From positions 183,284 through 247,283 of the forward strand of contig NW_022985228.1 in NCBI RefSeq assembly GCF_010093535.1: DNA of 64,000 nucleotides, read 5' to 3'. The position numbers were made by a program, and so were the translations under genes. Under the pieces are notes generated by a model. It had not been told where the DNA came from. It did not search any database and was given only the letters and a program-made list of their open reading frames with translations. Position 1 is the first letter of the stretch, and every line of letters starts with the position of its first letter. Positions 35,840 to 45,940 of the stretch are shown here, one piece after another. This DNA comes from Lindgomyces ingoldianus. Its lineage: Eukaryota > Ascomycota > Dothideomycetes > Pleosporales > Lindgomycetaceae.

Positions 35840-36171
35840 TGTCAGATATGCGCACCTACTGTCAAGACAGGAGGAACGCTGGCCGAAAGCTGCTACATAG
35901 TACGAGCAATAAGCTCGAACAGTATGTTGCTGCAAATTGCTGCATGTTGCAGCATTTTGCAACAAATTGCAGCATGTGGCAAGCTGGTCGCGTATAGGGC
36001 TAGTGCGCGAGGGACTTGGACTGGAAAAACAAAAGCCAAGCAACACGAGAAGAGGAGACAAAAAAAAAAAGAAACATTAATTAATTAATACAATTAATCA
36101 TTATCCTATACATTATATCCAAAACCCATCATTCATCTTAGGAAGCGTAGAAACAGTGCTTCAATCTGACA
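35840..36171 (-). mobile_element. MITE copy 1 (TIR TGTCAGAT), un-RIPed
   Basis: Starts TGTCAGATATGCGC, ends CTTCAATCTGACA; inverted copy of the element at 36,338-36,698. It contains 10-bp-spaced TGCTGCA-type repeats. No transposase. Hardly RIP-affected, so young. Confidence 0.78.
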
Positions 36172-36337
36172 AGCCTATAACAACCCGCTCTAGCACTATA
36201 GAGTAGAGTACAGCTTAGAATATTATTTAGATACTACTTCTACTTCTTGCTTACACGTTTGCGCGTTATGCCTAGTCTAATTGCACTGTCTGCAGCGCCT
36301 TTAGGATTGCTTACCTACTTTAGCTTACACTTGCTTC
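36172..36337 (-). mobile_element. Fot1-like family-2 right-end fragment
   Basis: Reverse match to about 28,840-29,010 of the complete copy, including 'gcctagtctaattgcactg', the C-terminal zinc-knuckle part of the transposase. It continues beyond the MITE at 36,699-36,900. Confidence 0.72.
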
Positions 36338-36698
36338 TGTCAGATTGAAGCACTGTTTCTAGGCTTCCTAAGATGAATAATGGGTTTGGATATGATGTAT
36401 GGGATGATGATTGATTGTATTGATTTATTGATTCTTTTTCTGCTCTACTTGTGTTGCTTGGCTTTTTGTTTTGCCGATCTGAGTCCCTCGCGCACTTGCC
36501 CTATGCGCGACCAGCTTGCAACATGCTGCAGTTTGCTGCAAAATGCTGCAAAATGCTGTAACATGCTGTAACATGCTGCAATTTGCTGCAACATGCAGCA
36601 ATTTGCAGCAACATACTGTTCGAGCTTATTGCTCGTACTATGTAGCAGCTTTTGTCAAGCGTTCCTCCTGTCTTGACAGTAGATACGCATATCTGACA
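36338..36698 (+). mobile_element. MITE copy 2 (TIR TGTCAGAT), TSD GCTTC
   Basis: 361 bp, from TGTCAGATTGAAG to ATATCTGACA, flanked by GCTTC on both sides. Removing it and one GCTTC restores the Fot1-like host sequence seen in other copies. A central block has about ten repeats of a 10-bp unit like aacatgctgc. Confidence 0.83.
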
Positions 36699-36950
36699 GC
36701 TTCTTTACCTTCTTACTGTCACTACGCGCCCTAACCTCCTTTAGAGCTGTTAAGCGCAGGCCTTTCTAAATGTAGCTGCCTTATTAGCTACCTAAAGCTT
36801 AGTAATTTCCTATTACGTTAAACTAGCTTATGCATAATTATTGCTGCCCTTTTTAAGGCTTTTTTTCTAGAGACATTACCCCTCTATAACCCTCTCTATA
36901 CGTAGAGCTACTTGTAACACAACTAATGTCACGGTCGGCATGCTCAAGCT
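36699..36950 (-). mobile_element. Fot1-like fragment and start of unnamed repeat
   Basis: Reverse match to about 28,640-28,840 of the complete family-2 copy, then sequence that recurs inverted at 40,200-40,240. Confidence 0.6.
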
Positions 36951-37159
36951 ACAAGCAAGAGGTGGTGTAACTCAACTAGATTAAACTAAGGAGCAGAGGA
37001 GCTGCTCTGCGAGTTTAAATATACATGTGTGCCCCCTGCCAAGGCGCTACTCGTAGCACTAGCGTGCTACTCGTTGCGCAAGCGAGGGAGCTGATGCCGC
37101 AGAGCATGTGAGGCGGTACACGCCGTCACAACTAATATCTACTAGAGATTGCTACCTGC
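36951..37159. other. GC-rich un-RIPed insertion in the unnamed repeat
   Basis: Starts after 'gtaacacaactaatgtcacggtc' and ends before 'cacaactaatatctac'; the phrase cacaactaat on both sides suggests a short target duplication. The block tgtcacggtc...gccgtcaca forms imperfect inverted ends. It is absent from the inverted sister unit at 40,180-40,215. No gene. Confidence 0.45.
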
Positions 37160-37325
37160 TGCTGTAATCTACTGTAGTTTGCTGTAATTTACTATAGTTT
37201 GCTGTAGTTTGCTGTAGTTTGCTGTAGCTTGCCGTAGTTTGCTGTAATTTGCTGTAGTTTGCTGCAATTTGCTGCAGTTTGCTGCAATTTGCTATAGTTT
37301 GCTACAATTTGCTGTAATTTACTTT
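37160..37325. repeat. 10-bp tandem repeat tttgctgtag
   Basis: Some sixteen units of tttgctRYaR, in register every 10 bp, about one helical turn. A shorter inverted block is at about 40,125-40,160, and similar 10-bp phasing is present inside the MITEs. Confidence 0.85.
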
Positions 37326-37469
37326 ATGCATTTCTTAACACTAGCAGGTAATCTCTTACTAACACCTCTAGGCATTAGCCTATTATATTTAAACAGTAGT
37401 TAAAAAAGCTAAACTAGCAGTTATGCAAGCAAAACAACTTGTTAAGGTATTACATGTACTACATTAATC

Positions 37470-37510
37470 TTTGCGGCAATAGAGAGGCAGAGGCAGAGGC
37501 AGAGGCAGCG
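37470..37510. repeat. (gaggca)n microsatellite
   Basis: Hexamer run; its inverted counterpart (gcctct)n lies at 39,918-39,962 in the inverted sister unit. Confidence 0.85.
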
Positions 37511-37676
37511 CTAGAGCTCCCTAGCACTCTAAGAAATTCCTGCAGAGGCAACAAACTACACAAGCTACAGCTCTACAACTAGAGCTTTAATGCTAAAACA
37601 ATTAAATTAAAGATATTAGGTAGCAGTATTAGGCATAGCGTAGCAGTATTAGGCGGTAAAAGGAACAGGCGCAATG

Positions 37677-37899
37677 TGTAACAAGGTAGGCACAGTTAAC
37701 CACGTAGCCTTCTCTTGCTTATAAAGGTTTAGGCTAGACTTAAGACAACTGCTAGTGCTAGTGCTAGCCCTAGCATTATCTATATATATATTATACTATG
37801 CGAGAATACTTAGCTTAAGTATTCTTGTGCGTACCTTTTAGTACAGTAGGGAAAGTTGCATAGTATTAGCTTAGCAGGCAGGGCGTCTACCTTATTACA
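37677..37899 (-). mobile_element. 223-bp solo-LTR-like element, reversed, TSD CAACG/CAATG
   Basis: Starts TGTAACAAGG, ends CCTTATTACA. Flanks are caatg and caacg, one RIP-type base apart. Same length as the copy at 11,545. Confidence 0.8.
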
Positions 37900-38184
37900 C
37901 AACGCTAGAGACTGCAAGGTGCAAAGGGGAGGATGTAAGAGGTATTAAGCAGGAAACACAGGCTACAGAGAGGGAATGCAGGATAGGGGGTAACAAGAGA
38001 GAGTAAACCTTAGGGTTAGAGGCAGAGGTACAGAGGCTAAGGAGCCTATATACCCTGTGCAAATCCCTTAGGGTACTTAGGGGTTAGATAGCTATAACAT
38101 AACTGTAACAAAGGAAGACTATTGTAAAGGCAGGAACGCGTTAAGAGCTAGAGCTAGCTATTATTTACTTTTTTTTTTTAGCTA
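37900..38184. other. Right part of the unnamed repeat
   Basis: Continues the unit interrupted by the 223-bp element and corresponds, inverted, to the sequence around 13,900-14,107. No coding content. Confidence 0.45.
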
Positions 38185-38590
38185 TATTAAGTAGTGTGTT
38201 AGAGATTAGCATTAGCTATATTAGTGTGTTAGTAATTAGTTACATGCTATAGTTAAATGTTGTTATTATACATCTATTACCTGTCTAATACTATTTTGCT
38301 AAGCATTATACTATAACTATTCTTTAACCTAGACAACCTACTTTAATGCGCTAACTATTACTGTTGTGTAAGAAGAGCACAGGGACCTAGCGTCGCGCAC
38401 ATAGGCCTGGTGTTGCGCCTGTGTTTTAGACAAGCAGCCTAAGACAATTAGCGCCTAAGCTCTCTATAAGCCTCTTATAGTTAATAGACTTGCGTCTTAT
38501 TGCTCTCTAATTAGCAGTTGCGATAATTACTCTAAGCAAGCTTTGCTTTTACAGATTATTTATAAACTGTTTTAGTATTTTAGAGTTTAT
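38185..38590. other. RIP-degraded minisatellite remnant and unassigned sequence
   Basis: 38,185-38,240 carries two degraded copies of the 30-bp minisatellite unit. The rest, including a GC-richer part near 38,380-38,440, is unassigned. Confidence 0.45.
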
Positions 38591-38865
38591 AGCTATTTAA
38601 AAATTTATTAGAGTAAGTTAATTATTAAATTTAGTTACTTTTTAATATAAAGTTTTTACTTTTTTATAAAAACTAAGTAGCTTATTAATCTTATTACTAA
38701 TCTATTAAAGTTTCTTAATGTTATCCTAGATACTATTAATTTGTTTTGCTAAGACTTTTTTATTAGCTATTAGAACTTCTATTAATTCTAATAAGGCTAT
38801 ATAAGCTATGTTAGAATTAGAGTTATGTTAAGTAGTTATACTTTTTAAAAGGGTTTAGTGTTTAA
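38591..38865 (-). pseudogene. gypsy-2 leader and gag start
   Basis: Reverse match to gypsy-1 2,389-2,660, immediately inside the LTR. Confidence 0.75.
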
Positions 38866-39747
38866 TGTTACAATCCTTGCTTTAGAAAGCACTTAGGTTA
38901 ATGTTGTTCCTAAGGATAAAACAGAGGCTAGGGGCTGATAGTAGAGTGTATAGTCCTACGTAACACCTAATAGGCTAATAGAGTAGAGTAGAGTGACTAG
39001 ATTATAGTTTGTCTCTATAGCAGCAGTATAGTAGTTAGGTTAAACATTCCTGTTAGACAGAATTAGAGGTATATATGTTGCAGATATACAAATAGTATTG
39101 CAGCTCTTTAAAAAGCGAGAACGCTACTTAGTCTATGTAAAAAATAAACTAAACATTAAACACACCTTCTAAAGGTTGTTTAAAGTTAGAACTATATACA
39201 TGTCTAATAGTGCTAAAAACAAGTTGTTTAAGTTTAGATAAGCTTACTATACAGCAAACTTGTCTAACTTACTTATGTAACAGCACAGGCAAGACAATGG
39301 GTCCGAATGCGGAGGGAATCCACTCAGAGGCATATGGGAGTGCGTGGGGACTCTGAACCTGGGAATGCCATTAACACCTATAGGCCTTGTACAAAAGAAT
39401 ATCAGAAAACTACTAAGCTAGCTACAGGGGCAAGGTGCGACTAAATACATGAGGGAATAGGGGTAACTGCGGGGGACTGGGTCAAGTCATGGTCGGGGCC
39501 GATACGGGGACCCTTCGGATAGGATCCGAGCGATCCGAGATGGAACGATTCGTAGAATCGTTATAACTTAGACTTGTTCTGTTCCCTTAGCCTTCCTTCC
39601 TACTAGACAATGCATTCTTCTGTAAGCCTAGGCAGCTGCGCTGCCTCCACGTCTTCCGGTTGGTCTGTAAACAAGCTCTGCCCCAACCTGGCTAGATTGT
39701 GGAGTACTTCGGGTGGAGTTACGTCGGTCCAACCATAGACTGTAACA
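38866..39747 (-). repeat. Right LTR (5' LTR) of gypsy-2, split by a small LTR element
   Basis: Starts TGTTACAATCC, ends CTGTAACA. 882 bp including a 290-bp insertion and 5-bp duplication; 587 bp without. Its outer end (39,600-39,747) is far less RIP-mutated than its inner part. Confidence 0.92.
39276..39565 (-). mobile_element. Small solo-LTR-like element, TSD ACTTA
   Basis: Starts TGTAACAGCAC, ends AATCGTTATA, flanked by ACTTA on both sides. The uninterrupted LTR at 14,510 shows the empty site. Barely RIP-mutated. Copies at 47,581 and 53,254. Confidence 0.88.
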
Positions 39748-39752
39748 AGTCT

Positions 39753-40239
39753 CTAGCGTTGCGCCTGTTTCTTTTACCGCCTAATACCGCCACGCCACGC
39801 CTAATACTGCTACCTAATATCTTTAATTTAATTGTTTTAGCATTAAAGCTCTAGTTGTAGAGCTGCAGCTTGTATAGTTTATTGCCTCTGCAGGAATTTC
39901 TTACAGTGCTAGGGAGCTCTAGCGCTGCCTCTGCCTCTGCCTCTGCCTCTGCCTCTACCTCTTTGTTGTTGCAAAGATTAATAGAGTGCATGTAGTACCT
40001 TAACAAGCTGTTTTGCTTGCACAATTGCTAGTTTTGTTTCTTTAACTGCTATTTAAATATAATAGGCTAATGTCTAAAGGTGTTAGTAAGAGATTACCTA
40101 GTAGCGTTAAGGTTTACATAAAGTAAATTGCAGCAAATTGCAGCAAACTACAGTAGATTATAGTAGCAGGCAGCAATCTCTAGTAGATATTAGTTGTGTT
40201 GCAAGTAGCTCTACGTATAGAGAGGGTTCTAGGGGTGTA
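39753..40239. other. Unnamed repeat, right piece
   Basis: Inverted sister of 36,900-37,676 with the (gcctct)n run and the 10-bp repeats. It follows directly on 14,107 once gypsy-2 is removed. No gene seen. Confidence 0.5.
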
Positions 40240-40645
40240 ATGCCTTTAGAAAAAAAAAGCCTTAAAAAGGGTAGCAATAATTACGCATAACCTAGTGTTA
40301 GCGTAATAGGAGATTACTAAGCTTTAAGCAGCTAGCAAGGCAGCTACATTTAGAAAGGCTTGCGCTTAACAGCCCTAAAGGAGTTTAGGGCGCGCAGTAA
40401 CAGGAAGAAGGCAAAGAAGCAGGTGCAAGCTAAAGTAGATGAGCAATCCTAAAGGCGCTGCGGACAGTGCAATTAGACTAGGCATAACGCGCAAACGTGT
40501 AAGTAAGAAGTAGAAGTAGTATCTAAATAATATTCTAGGCTGTACTGTACTATATAGTGCTAGATCGGGTTGTTATAGGCCATAATAGAGTTTCTTGTGG
40601 TGTGGTCTTGGCAAAAGTGGGCAACTCAGGCGTGTGAGCAACTGC
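40240..40645 (+). mobile_element. Fot1-like family-2 right end, truncated
   Basis: Matches 28,640-29,075 of the complete copy, including the 'gactaggcataac' C-terminal block and most of the terminal repeat, but stops before the outermost ...GTACGT and runs into a reversed minisatellite unit. It is less RIP-affected than other copies. Confidence 0.7.
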
Positions 40646-40839
40646 CAATCCCCGACACACCGATGCGTGCTCGTTTGATAGGCAACTCTTTTCCAACCTT
40701 TTTTCGCCATCTGGCTTTTAGGCGCTTGCCCTGCTATCAAGACTTTCTAGCAACGCTGCATCTTTCTACCACCGCGCGGCCTTCCGAGGTTTTGCACGTC
40801 GTCCGGTGTCGGCGCACCTAGATCTTGCGCTGACAAAGG
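40646..40839. other. Start of the un-RIPed gene island
   Basis: Composition becomes balanced here. The first 27 bp are a reversed minisatellite unit. The rest is the 3' flank of the next gene. No terminator motif was singled out. Confidence 0.45.
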
Positions 40840-42978
40840 CTAAGAATTCTCTGTCTTGCAAGAGCTAGCAGTCACCCCATCTTTGCTCCTTTGGGTTGTG
40901 GCATGCTCCCTATGTGACTCGTGCGTGCATGATCCGCTATCGCAAATCACATCATTTCCACCATGGGCCTCGCTAAGAGCAATCGACTGAAAGACCGATG
41001 GGCTGGGGAAGAAAGGGCTCACAGGGCGCATTTCCTCCAGCAGCGCATCGTACTTTGCACGTTCTGCCTCTATTAATCGAACCGTTGATGGCTGCCATTC
41101 TTTGCTGTGACACTCTAACGCTTCAGCGCATTGCTTTGCAGCCCACTTAGCGATTACTAGCTCCATTATCTTGCACAAGTCGTCTGCTGCACTTTTCTCT
41201 CTCAGCGCCGGGTTTTGCGCTACCTCTGGGATACAGGAGATTGATTTGCAAACAGCCTGAGCAATTGCGGATGCAGGTTTTGAGCTTATCTCCCTAGGAT
41301 CCTTAGTGTTGAACTGCACCAGGCATTCGTGCTGTAGATGCGGGCCGGCCAACTCAACAACAAGAATCAACATGTCTCTCCATGCCTGATGCTCGAACCG
41401 TTTAGCATAAGCATCCCTGGTATTGTCTGGGTACTCGTGTAGGTAATGCTCCATTGCTGGGCTGGTGAAATCGCTCATTTTGTCTCTGACGTACCCCAAA
41501 AGACGCTCCTGGAGTTTTATAGACTGCTTCTCCGCATCATCGCCGCACTTCTCCCGCAAAGCTGGCAGGAGATCCTTGCGTAGGAGAGGCTTGTTGTTGT
41601 CACGCTCGCCGACTCTTGCAGGATCACGGTTCAGCCATTGGCCAACATGGGACATTACAATGCTCATTACCTTCCCCTCCTGCTTCGTGGTCTTAAGGAG
41701 AGAGTGGACGTCCGCAAAGCCCAGGTCTGGCGTTGAAAGCACAAATCGATACAGCCTATCGTATACGTCGTCGCCAGCTGTCAAGAAAAAGTTTCGCTGC
41801 CGGCAGAGGGTAACATCTTTTTGTTTGTTTTGGTTTTCCAGGTTAGGGTAGAACAGTTGTTGAACATCTGCAGGCTTTCGTATTTGCGGGAGACTCGCCA
41901 ACTTAATCCAGTCACTGGACTGGACGTCAATGCTGAATTCACTGCGTATTCGAGATATTGAATCGATTACTGAGTGGAACGTGGTGAACCAGAACTGTTG
42001 TACTCTTAGTGTTAGTGCGATTCTAATTGCTCTCAGTAATATCCACTTACATCGTCTATCCTGCAGCTCGCCATCCATTCAAATGTAGAAATGTTAAATG
42101 TTGCCTGACCAAGCGAGAATTCGCACCATCTTGTAATCATTCGCTTCCAATTCTGATTCCTCCATAGAGTGCACAGTCGCCTCACCGGAAATTTGACTGG
42201 ACCACTTAGCCGAAGGTGTTCTAGCATTTCCCGCTCTACGTCTGTCTTTGGGCCTTGGAAGAGTGTGTTATCTGAAGACGACAAGGTCGCCAACTCCGTC
42301 CATATCTGGCCATGGTTGTCAGGCAGAATCAAATCTTCTCGGTTGGCCCGAAGCTTGATGCGCAGATGCAGTGGCAGTGCGTCTTGTTTAGTATTAGCTC
42401 GCATCAGTTAACTTGTCTCAGGGGGGGGGGTTTTAACCTTTGTCGTAAATATCGCAAATCCACCACCGCTCTTCATTGCCACACCCTAAAAGCCGCAGGC
42501 GCTTCTTCAGAGCCTCTACTCTATGATTACCCGCCATAAGTTCGGCCTTCTCTCCCACTACCATATCCCACTCTTCAAATGAAGGCCACTCGAACTCCTC
42601 TCCCCGCATATCCTCTCTTGCAGCGGCAACATGTCCATCCTGCGCCTGCTTCCAGCTGAGATGATCTAGCATCTTCTTCACCTGCTCTTTGGTGCACGCT
42701 ATTCTAAGTCGATGACCTGGATCCCTTCGAAGAAGGCCTTGTTCACTGAATATCTCACAAAGCCGCTGCTTGTGCGCCTCATTGATGGATCGGTTTCCGC
42801 CGACAGTCCATTCTGGGGTGAGCGCATCGATCGGGAATTTCGCTGTAGCCAGTTGATACGGTTTTGCTTGCTCAGAAACTGACTCTATCTCCTTAAGGGC
42901 TAAAGCTTTAGAGTTAGGCTCTTGACAACGCTGCTTCTTCCTTCCCTCGCTAGGGATTGATGGGTTTTGGCGTTTCAT
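40840..42978 (-). CDS. Fungal protein with ParB/Srx-like GNHR motif, DUF3723-like layout (675 aa, 3 exons)
   Basis: Exon 1 is 42,978-42,438, exon 2 is 42,382-42,051 and exon 3 is 41,994-40,840. The introns are 55 nt (GTTAAA...AAACAAG, with GCTAAT as a likely branch site) and 56 nt (GTAAGT...CAACAG, branch CTAAC). Splicing joins the three frames into 675 codons without a stop. The start ATG has A at -3. The N-terminus is basic (RKKQR, possible nuclear signal). Residues about 148-180 read AGNHRVEALKKRL then ERWWICDIYDKD, resembling the G-x-H/N-R motif of ParB/sulfiredoxin-fold domains and the 'GxHRIxAA...WWxVDLY' signature of DUF3723 proteins. The helical middle part contains FNISTFEWMASCRIDDFWF and DNNKPLLRKDLLPAL; the C-terminus is Ser/Thr-rich. 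Codon use and GC are normal and no RIP is seen. Function is unknown; DUF3723 genes are frequent Starship cargo. Gene structure is well supported, the fold assignment less so. Confidence 0.78.
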
Positions 42979-44197
42979 TGTACAATGGGTCTGGCGTTGA
43001 ATGCGAACAAGATAACAGGAAGAAGGAAGGCAGACAGGAATTTGGTTTTATAAAGTGTAAGTCTGAGGACAGGGAGGAAGCGCGGGCGGTAATTAGCTTT
43101 AGCGAAGCCACTTTAGTTATTACTCCCAGGGGCAGGGATGCGGGGCGGGAACCACAGGGGCAAGCCTCTCGCATGAGCTGAGAAGTGGTGAAAGGGTAAG
43201 CGAGTCAACAAGGTATTAAGATCCAAACAAGGTGAATCGTACCAATGGATTGTAAGGTCTAAAGAGCGAGAGAGAGCTCTGGGCTAACTATATACTGTAC
43301 GAGAAAGGAGCTAGTCCTAATGAGTGAATAGCGCAGTACATGGGTATAGTATCGCGTGAGACACGTGCGACAAAGCCTCTGGGACAGTCGCCAGACGCAA
43401 GGACAAAAGGGGGGGGAAAGCTCTTGCCCAGGGGCAAGCCTTCAGGGAAGAGGGCAGAGGCATAGATGCGGGGAAAGCCTTTAAGGCAGAAGCCAGAGGC
43501 ATGGATTCAAGGCGGGAAGTTCTTCCCTAGGGGAATCCTTGAGGGCAGAAGTCGTGACAGCAATATGAATTCTTGCCCCTGGGGGCAACCTAACCCTATG
43601 GCAGTAGTACTGTTTACCGTGTGACCATCTGTTTGCAATGATGACACTCTGATGCATCGTCAGCATAGTCACACGATAGTCGGATGTGTCGGATGTGTCG
43701 TCACACGATGGTCGGATGCATCGGCAGATGCATCAGCACCATAGTCTGTTGCCAAGACCCACCCACTTATTTCGCATATTTATAGACTCCTGCAAAGGAC
43801 TCCTTGAGCAATGCATTCAATGCAGTTCCTCATGTCTCTGGTGCCTCACATAGCTTCACACCATCAATCACCGTAGTATAATAATACTAATAATAATAGG
43901 GTCCAGCCACGGGCTGGGTGACGGATTCCATCCGTTCTCTGCTCGCTTAGGCGGGGCGCTAAACGGAATGCCAAAGTTAGGGTTACAGAACCTTGGGGAT
44001 CTGTCGCCATATATCAGTTGCTAGATACGTAACAACTAAGTCTATGTTCGACTAGAATAAGCATGACGCAATGTTCTTCGCCGAGAGCTTGGAGGGTCGG
44101 CGGGTCGGCGCTTGGCACAGCCCAACCACCGGACCAGCACAACAACATCAACTCGAGGTCGAACTATCCTGTCCGTCTCCACTTCTCCCCACTCTCA
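42979..44197. promoter_or_regulatory. Divergent intergenic region between the two island genes
   Basis: About 1.2 kb separate the two start codons, which face away from each other, so both promoters must lie here. Features seen: a C/T tract upstream of the ParB-like gene, imperfect direct repeats of a block like 'aaagcctttaaggcagaagc' between 43,420 and 43,560, and short repeats cacacgatRgtcggatg between 43,665 and 43,740. The alternative upstream ATG of the nuclease-like gene is at 44,063. No TATA box was assigned. Confidence 0.5.
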
Positions 44198-45940
44198 ATG
44201 CATCCCATCTCAGTCGCTGCCTGGATCCGCGAACTCGAAGCTCCCACTCCCACCCGCACTCGACCATATCCTTCTCCCTCGCGCACTTGCAAGCGACGGC
44301 AGCCCGACAATTGGGAGGCCCCGCGCCCGCGAAAGCAGGCACGCCGTGTTGTGCTGGGCGAGATGGCGGCGAACGACCAGAACATTTTCATGCCTTCCTC
44401 CAAGAGCAAATCGTCACGCCCAAAAAAAAGTATTGACAAGAAGCGCATGCGCACGCCCTCGCCTTCGAAAAATCAGCGCCAATTTCCCGACGACGCGTAT
44501 TCGTCCGACGATATCGACAATGCGACCCCTCGCCCGGACCGCTTCGCACGCAGCGCATATCCCATTCCTAACCTCTCATACAGAGACGCTATTGCCAACG
44601 AGCCCATCGAAGACGGCGACGACCTCCAGGCCTGTTCGCCTACTCGATCGTACACACAGTCGCAATCTTCCAACCGCTCGACCAGCCCCAAGAAGATCAC
44701 TTCTTTATGGAACGTTGGAAATGGGGTGACATACACACACTTGGCGAACACGACCGCTTCGAAACGTAAGCAGCTCGGTGGAAACGGGTTTGCTCTCTTG
44801 GAGAAGCTGGAGGATGTGGGCGATGGGGCTGTAGTGCCTGCAAAACTCAAACAACGGCTGGCGGAGGCGGATATGGGCAAGGTAAAGCAGCACCATTTCG
44901 ATACATCGGATGAAAGGCCCGTGGACGAGCTGCTGTGGGAGCTGCGGACCATACAGGACATCATTTCGCTGTCGCACCGGTGTTCTGTTAACGGGACCAT
45001 GGGACTGAGTGGAACAATCGCGTGCACACCAAGGTGCTGGAGCTGGCGTTGGGAAACAATGAGACGAGTGTTGGGTTCCGAAGCGTGTGAGTACTCTTTG
45101 GCCCGTCCATGACTTGGGACACTCAAAAGAGCTTTGCTGACCAGAGTGACACCATGCAGAACTGCAGCTAGAATTACACCGGAATATCGCCCCACGCATT
45201 CGAACAACCTCACAACTGGCAAGATTGTTGACTACGCCATTCACCTTGAGCCCTCTAGTCGTTCACACGACATTATATCATCCCTTATTGGCATGTCGAC
45301 CGATTCCATTAACCATGTTGGCTACGAGGGTCTGCGCTCTCGACCTATCGCTGTATCGATCGAGACCAAGACGGAGAGTCGGACTGTGGAGGAGGCGAAG
45401 GTACAACTGGGTGTGTGGATGGCGGCGCAGGTGTCACGGATCGAGACACTCGTAGGGCAGCCTACTCCGCTTGGGGTGAAGAAGCCGGCAGCAGAGGCAC
45501 GGCCTTACCGATTTGAATCGGAGATGGTCACACGAGGTCGACGGAAAAGCCGGGGGAGAGGTGGGAGAATATCGCGAGCCCAGCAGCCACAGACGCAGGA
45601 ACCAACCCCGACTCCCGCCGTCGTGATGGTCCCGGATCCCTCTGATATCCTCTCACAGACTGAATTTCCACTCGTCGACATCCAATCCGAGGCGTGGTCG
45701 CTCTTCTTCGCTCGGGTCATGCCCTCAAACGCTCCCCCGCCATCGAATTCGGATATTCGCAAACCACTGTCGAATATTCAAATCTTCCATTCGGTTCCCT
45801 TAGGAAACACGGCGAATACAGTGCAGACATATCGGCTGGTCAAGAGCTTAAAGGTGCTGAGGGATTGGGTCGATGGGGACTTCCGCAAGTGGTGGGATGG
45901 GCTTCTAGGGGTTCGCGACGCTGAAGCGGGCGGTGGGTGA
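44198..45940 (+). pseudogene. PD-(D/E)XK nuclease-like gene, frameshifted
   Basis: Exon 1 runs to 45,086, then a 73-nt intron (GTGAGT...CCATGCAG, branch GCTGAC at 45,136), then exon 2 from 45,160 to the TGA at 45,938. Start chosen at MHPISVAAWIRELEAP because the family begins this way; an in-frame ATG lies 45 codons upstream (44,063). The N-terminal half is Ser/Pro/Lys-rich and probably disordered. The nuclease-like core contains LLWELRTIQDII, EWNNRVHTKVLELAL, SVTAARITP, KIVDYAIHLEP (catalytic Asp codon 45,230) and PIAVSIETK (Glu 45,362, Lys 45,368), then VQLGVWMAAQ. Between 44,992 and 45,012 the frame must slip: LRTIQDII and EWNNRVH are in different frames, and no intron of sensible size fits. 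Read literally, translation ends at a TAA formed across the splice junction, before the catalytic residues. It may be a true pseudogene or a one-base sequence error. Confidence 0.75.

Larger units (their letters stand above)
14108..39747 (-). mobile_element. Second Ty3/gypsy retrotransposon (gypsy-2) swollen by nested insertions
   Basis: Starts TGTTACAATCC at 14,108 and ends CTGTAACA at 39,747. The five bases AGTCT flank it on both sides (14,103-14,107 and 39,748-39,752). The outer LTRs are each 587 bp once a 295-bp insertion in the right one is removed. Internal sequence runs in minus orientation and matches gypsy-1 segment by segment between the insertions. Subtracting the inserted elements leaves roughly 8 kb, close to gypsy-1 (7.7 kb). 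It is heavily RIP-mutated and non-functional. It is related to but distinct from gypsy-1. Confidence 0.92.

Noticed and set aside
35644..36088. Several overlapping open frames across the 30-bp minisatellite
   Set aside because: The period is a multiple of three, so frames stay open on both strands without selection; the translations are only the repeat and MITE sequence.
40597..40821. 74-codon plus-strand frame
   Set aside because: It crosses from a truncated transposon end into the 3' flank of a gene; no family resemblance.
41465..41851. 128-codon plus-strand frame, and other plus-strand frames at 42,169-42,539
   Set aside because: Antisense shadows of the spliced ParB-like gene, whose introns and motifs are coherent.
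44473..45244. Long minus-strand frames across the nuclease-like gene
   Set aside because: Shadows; the plus strand carries the splice signals and the VDY...IETK motifs.
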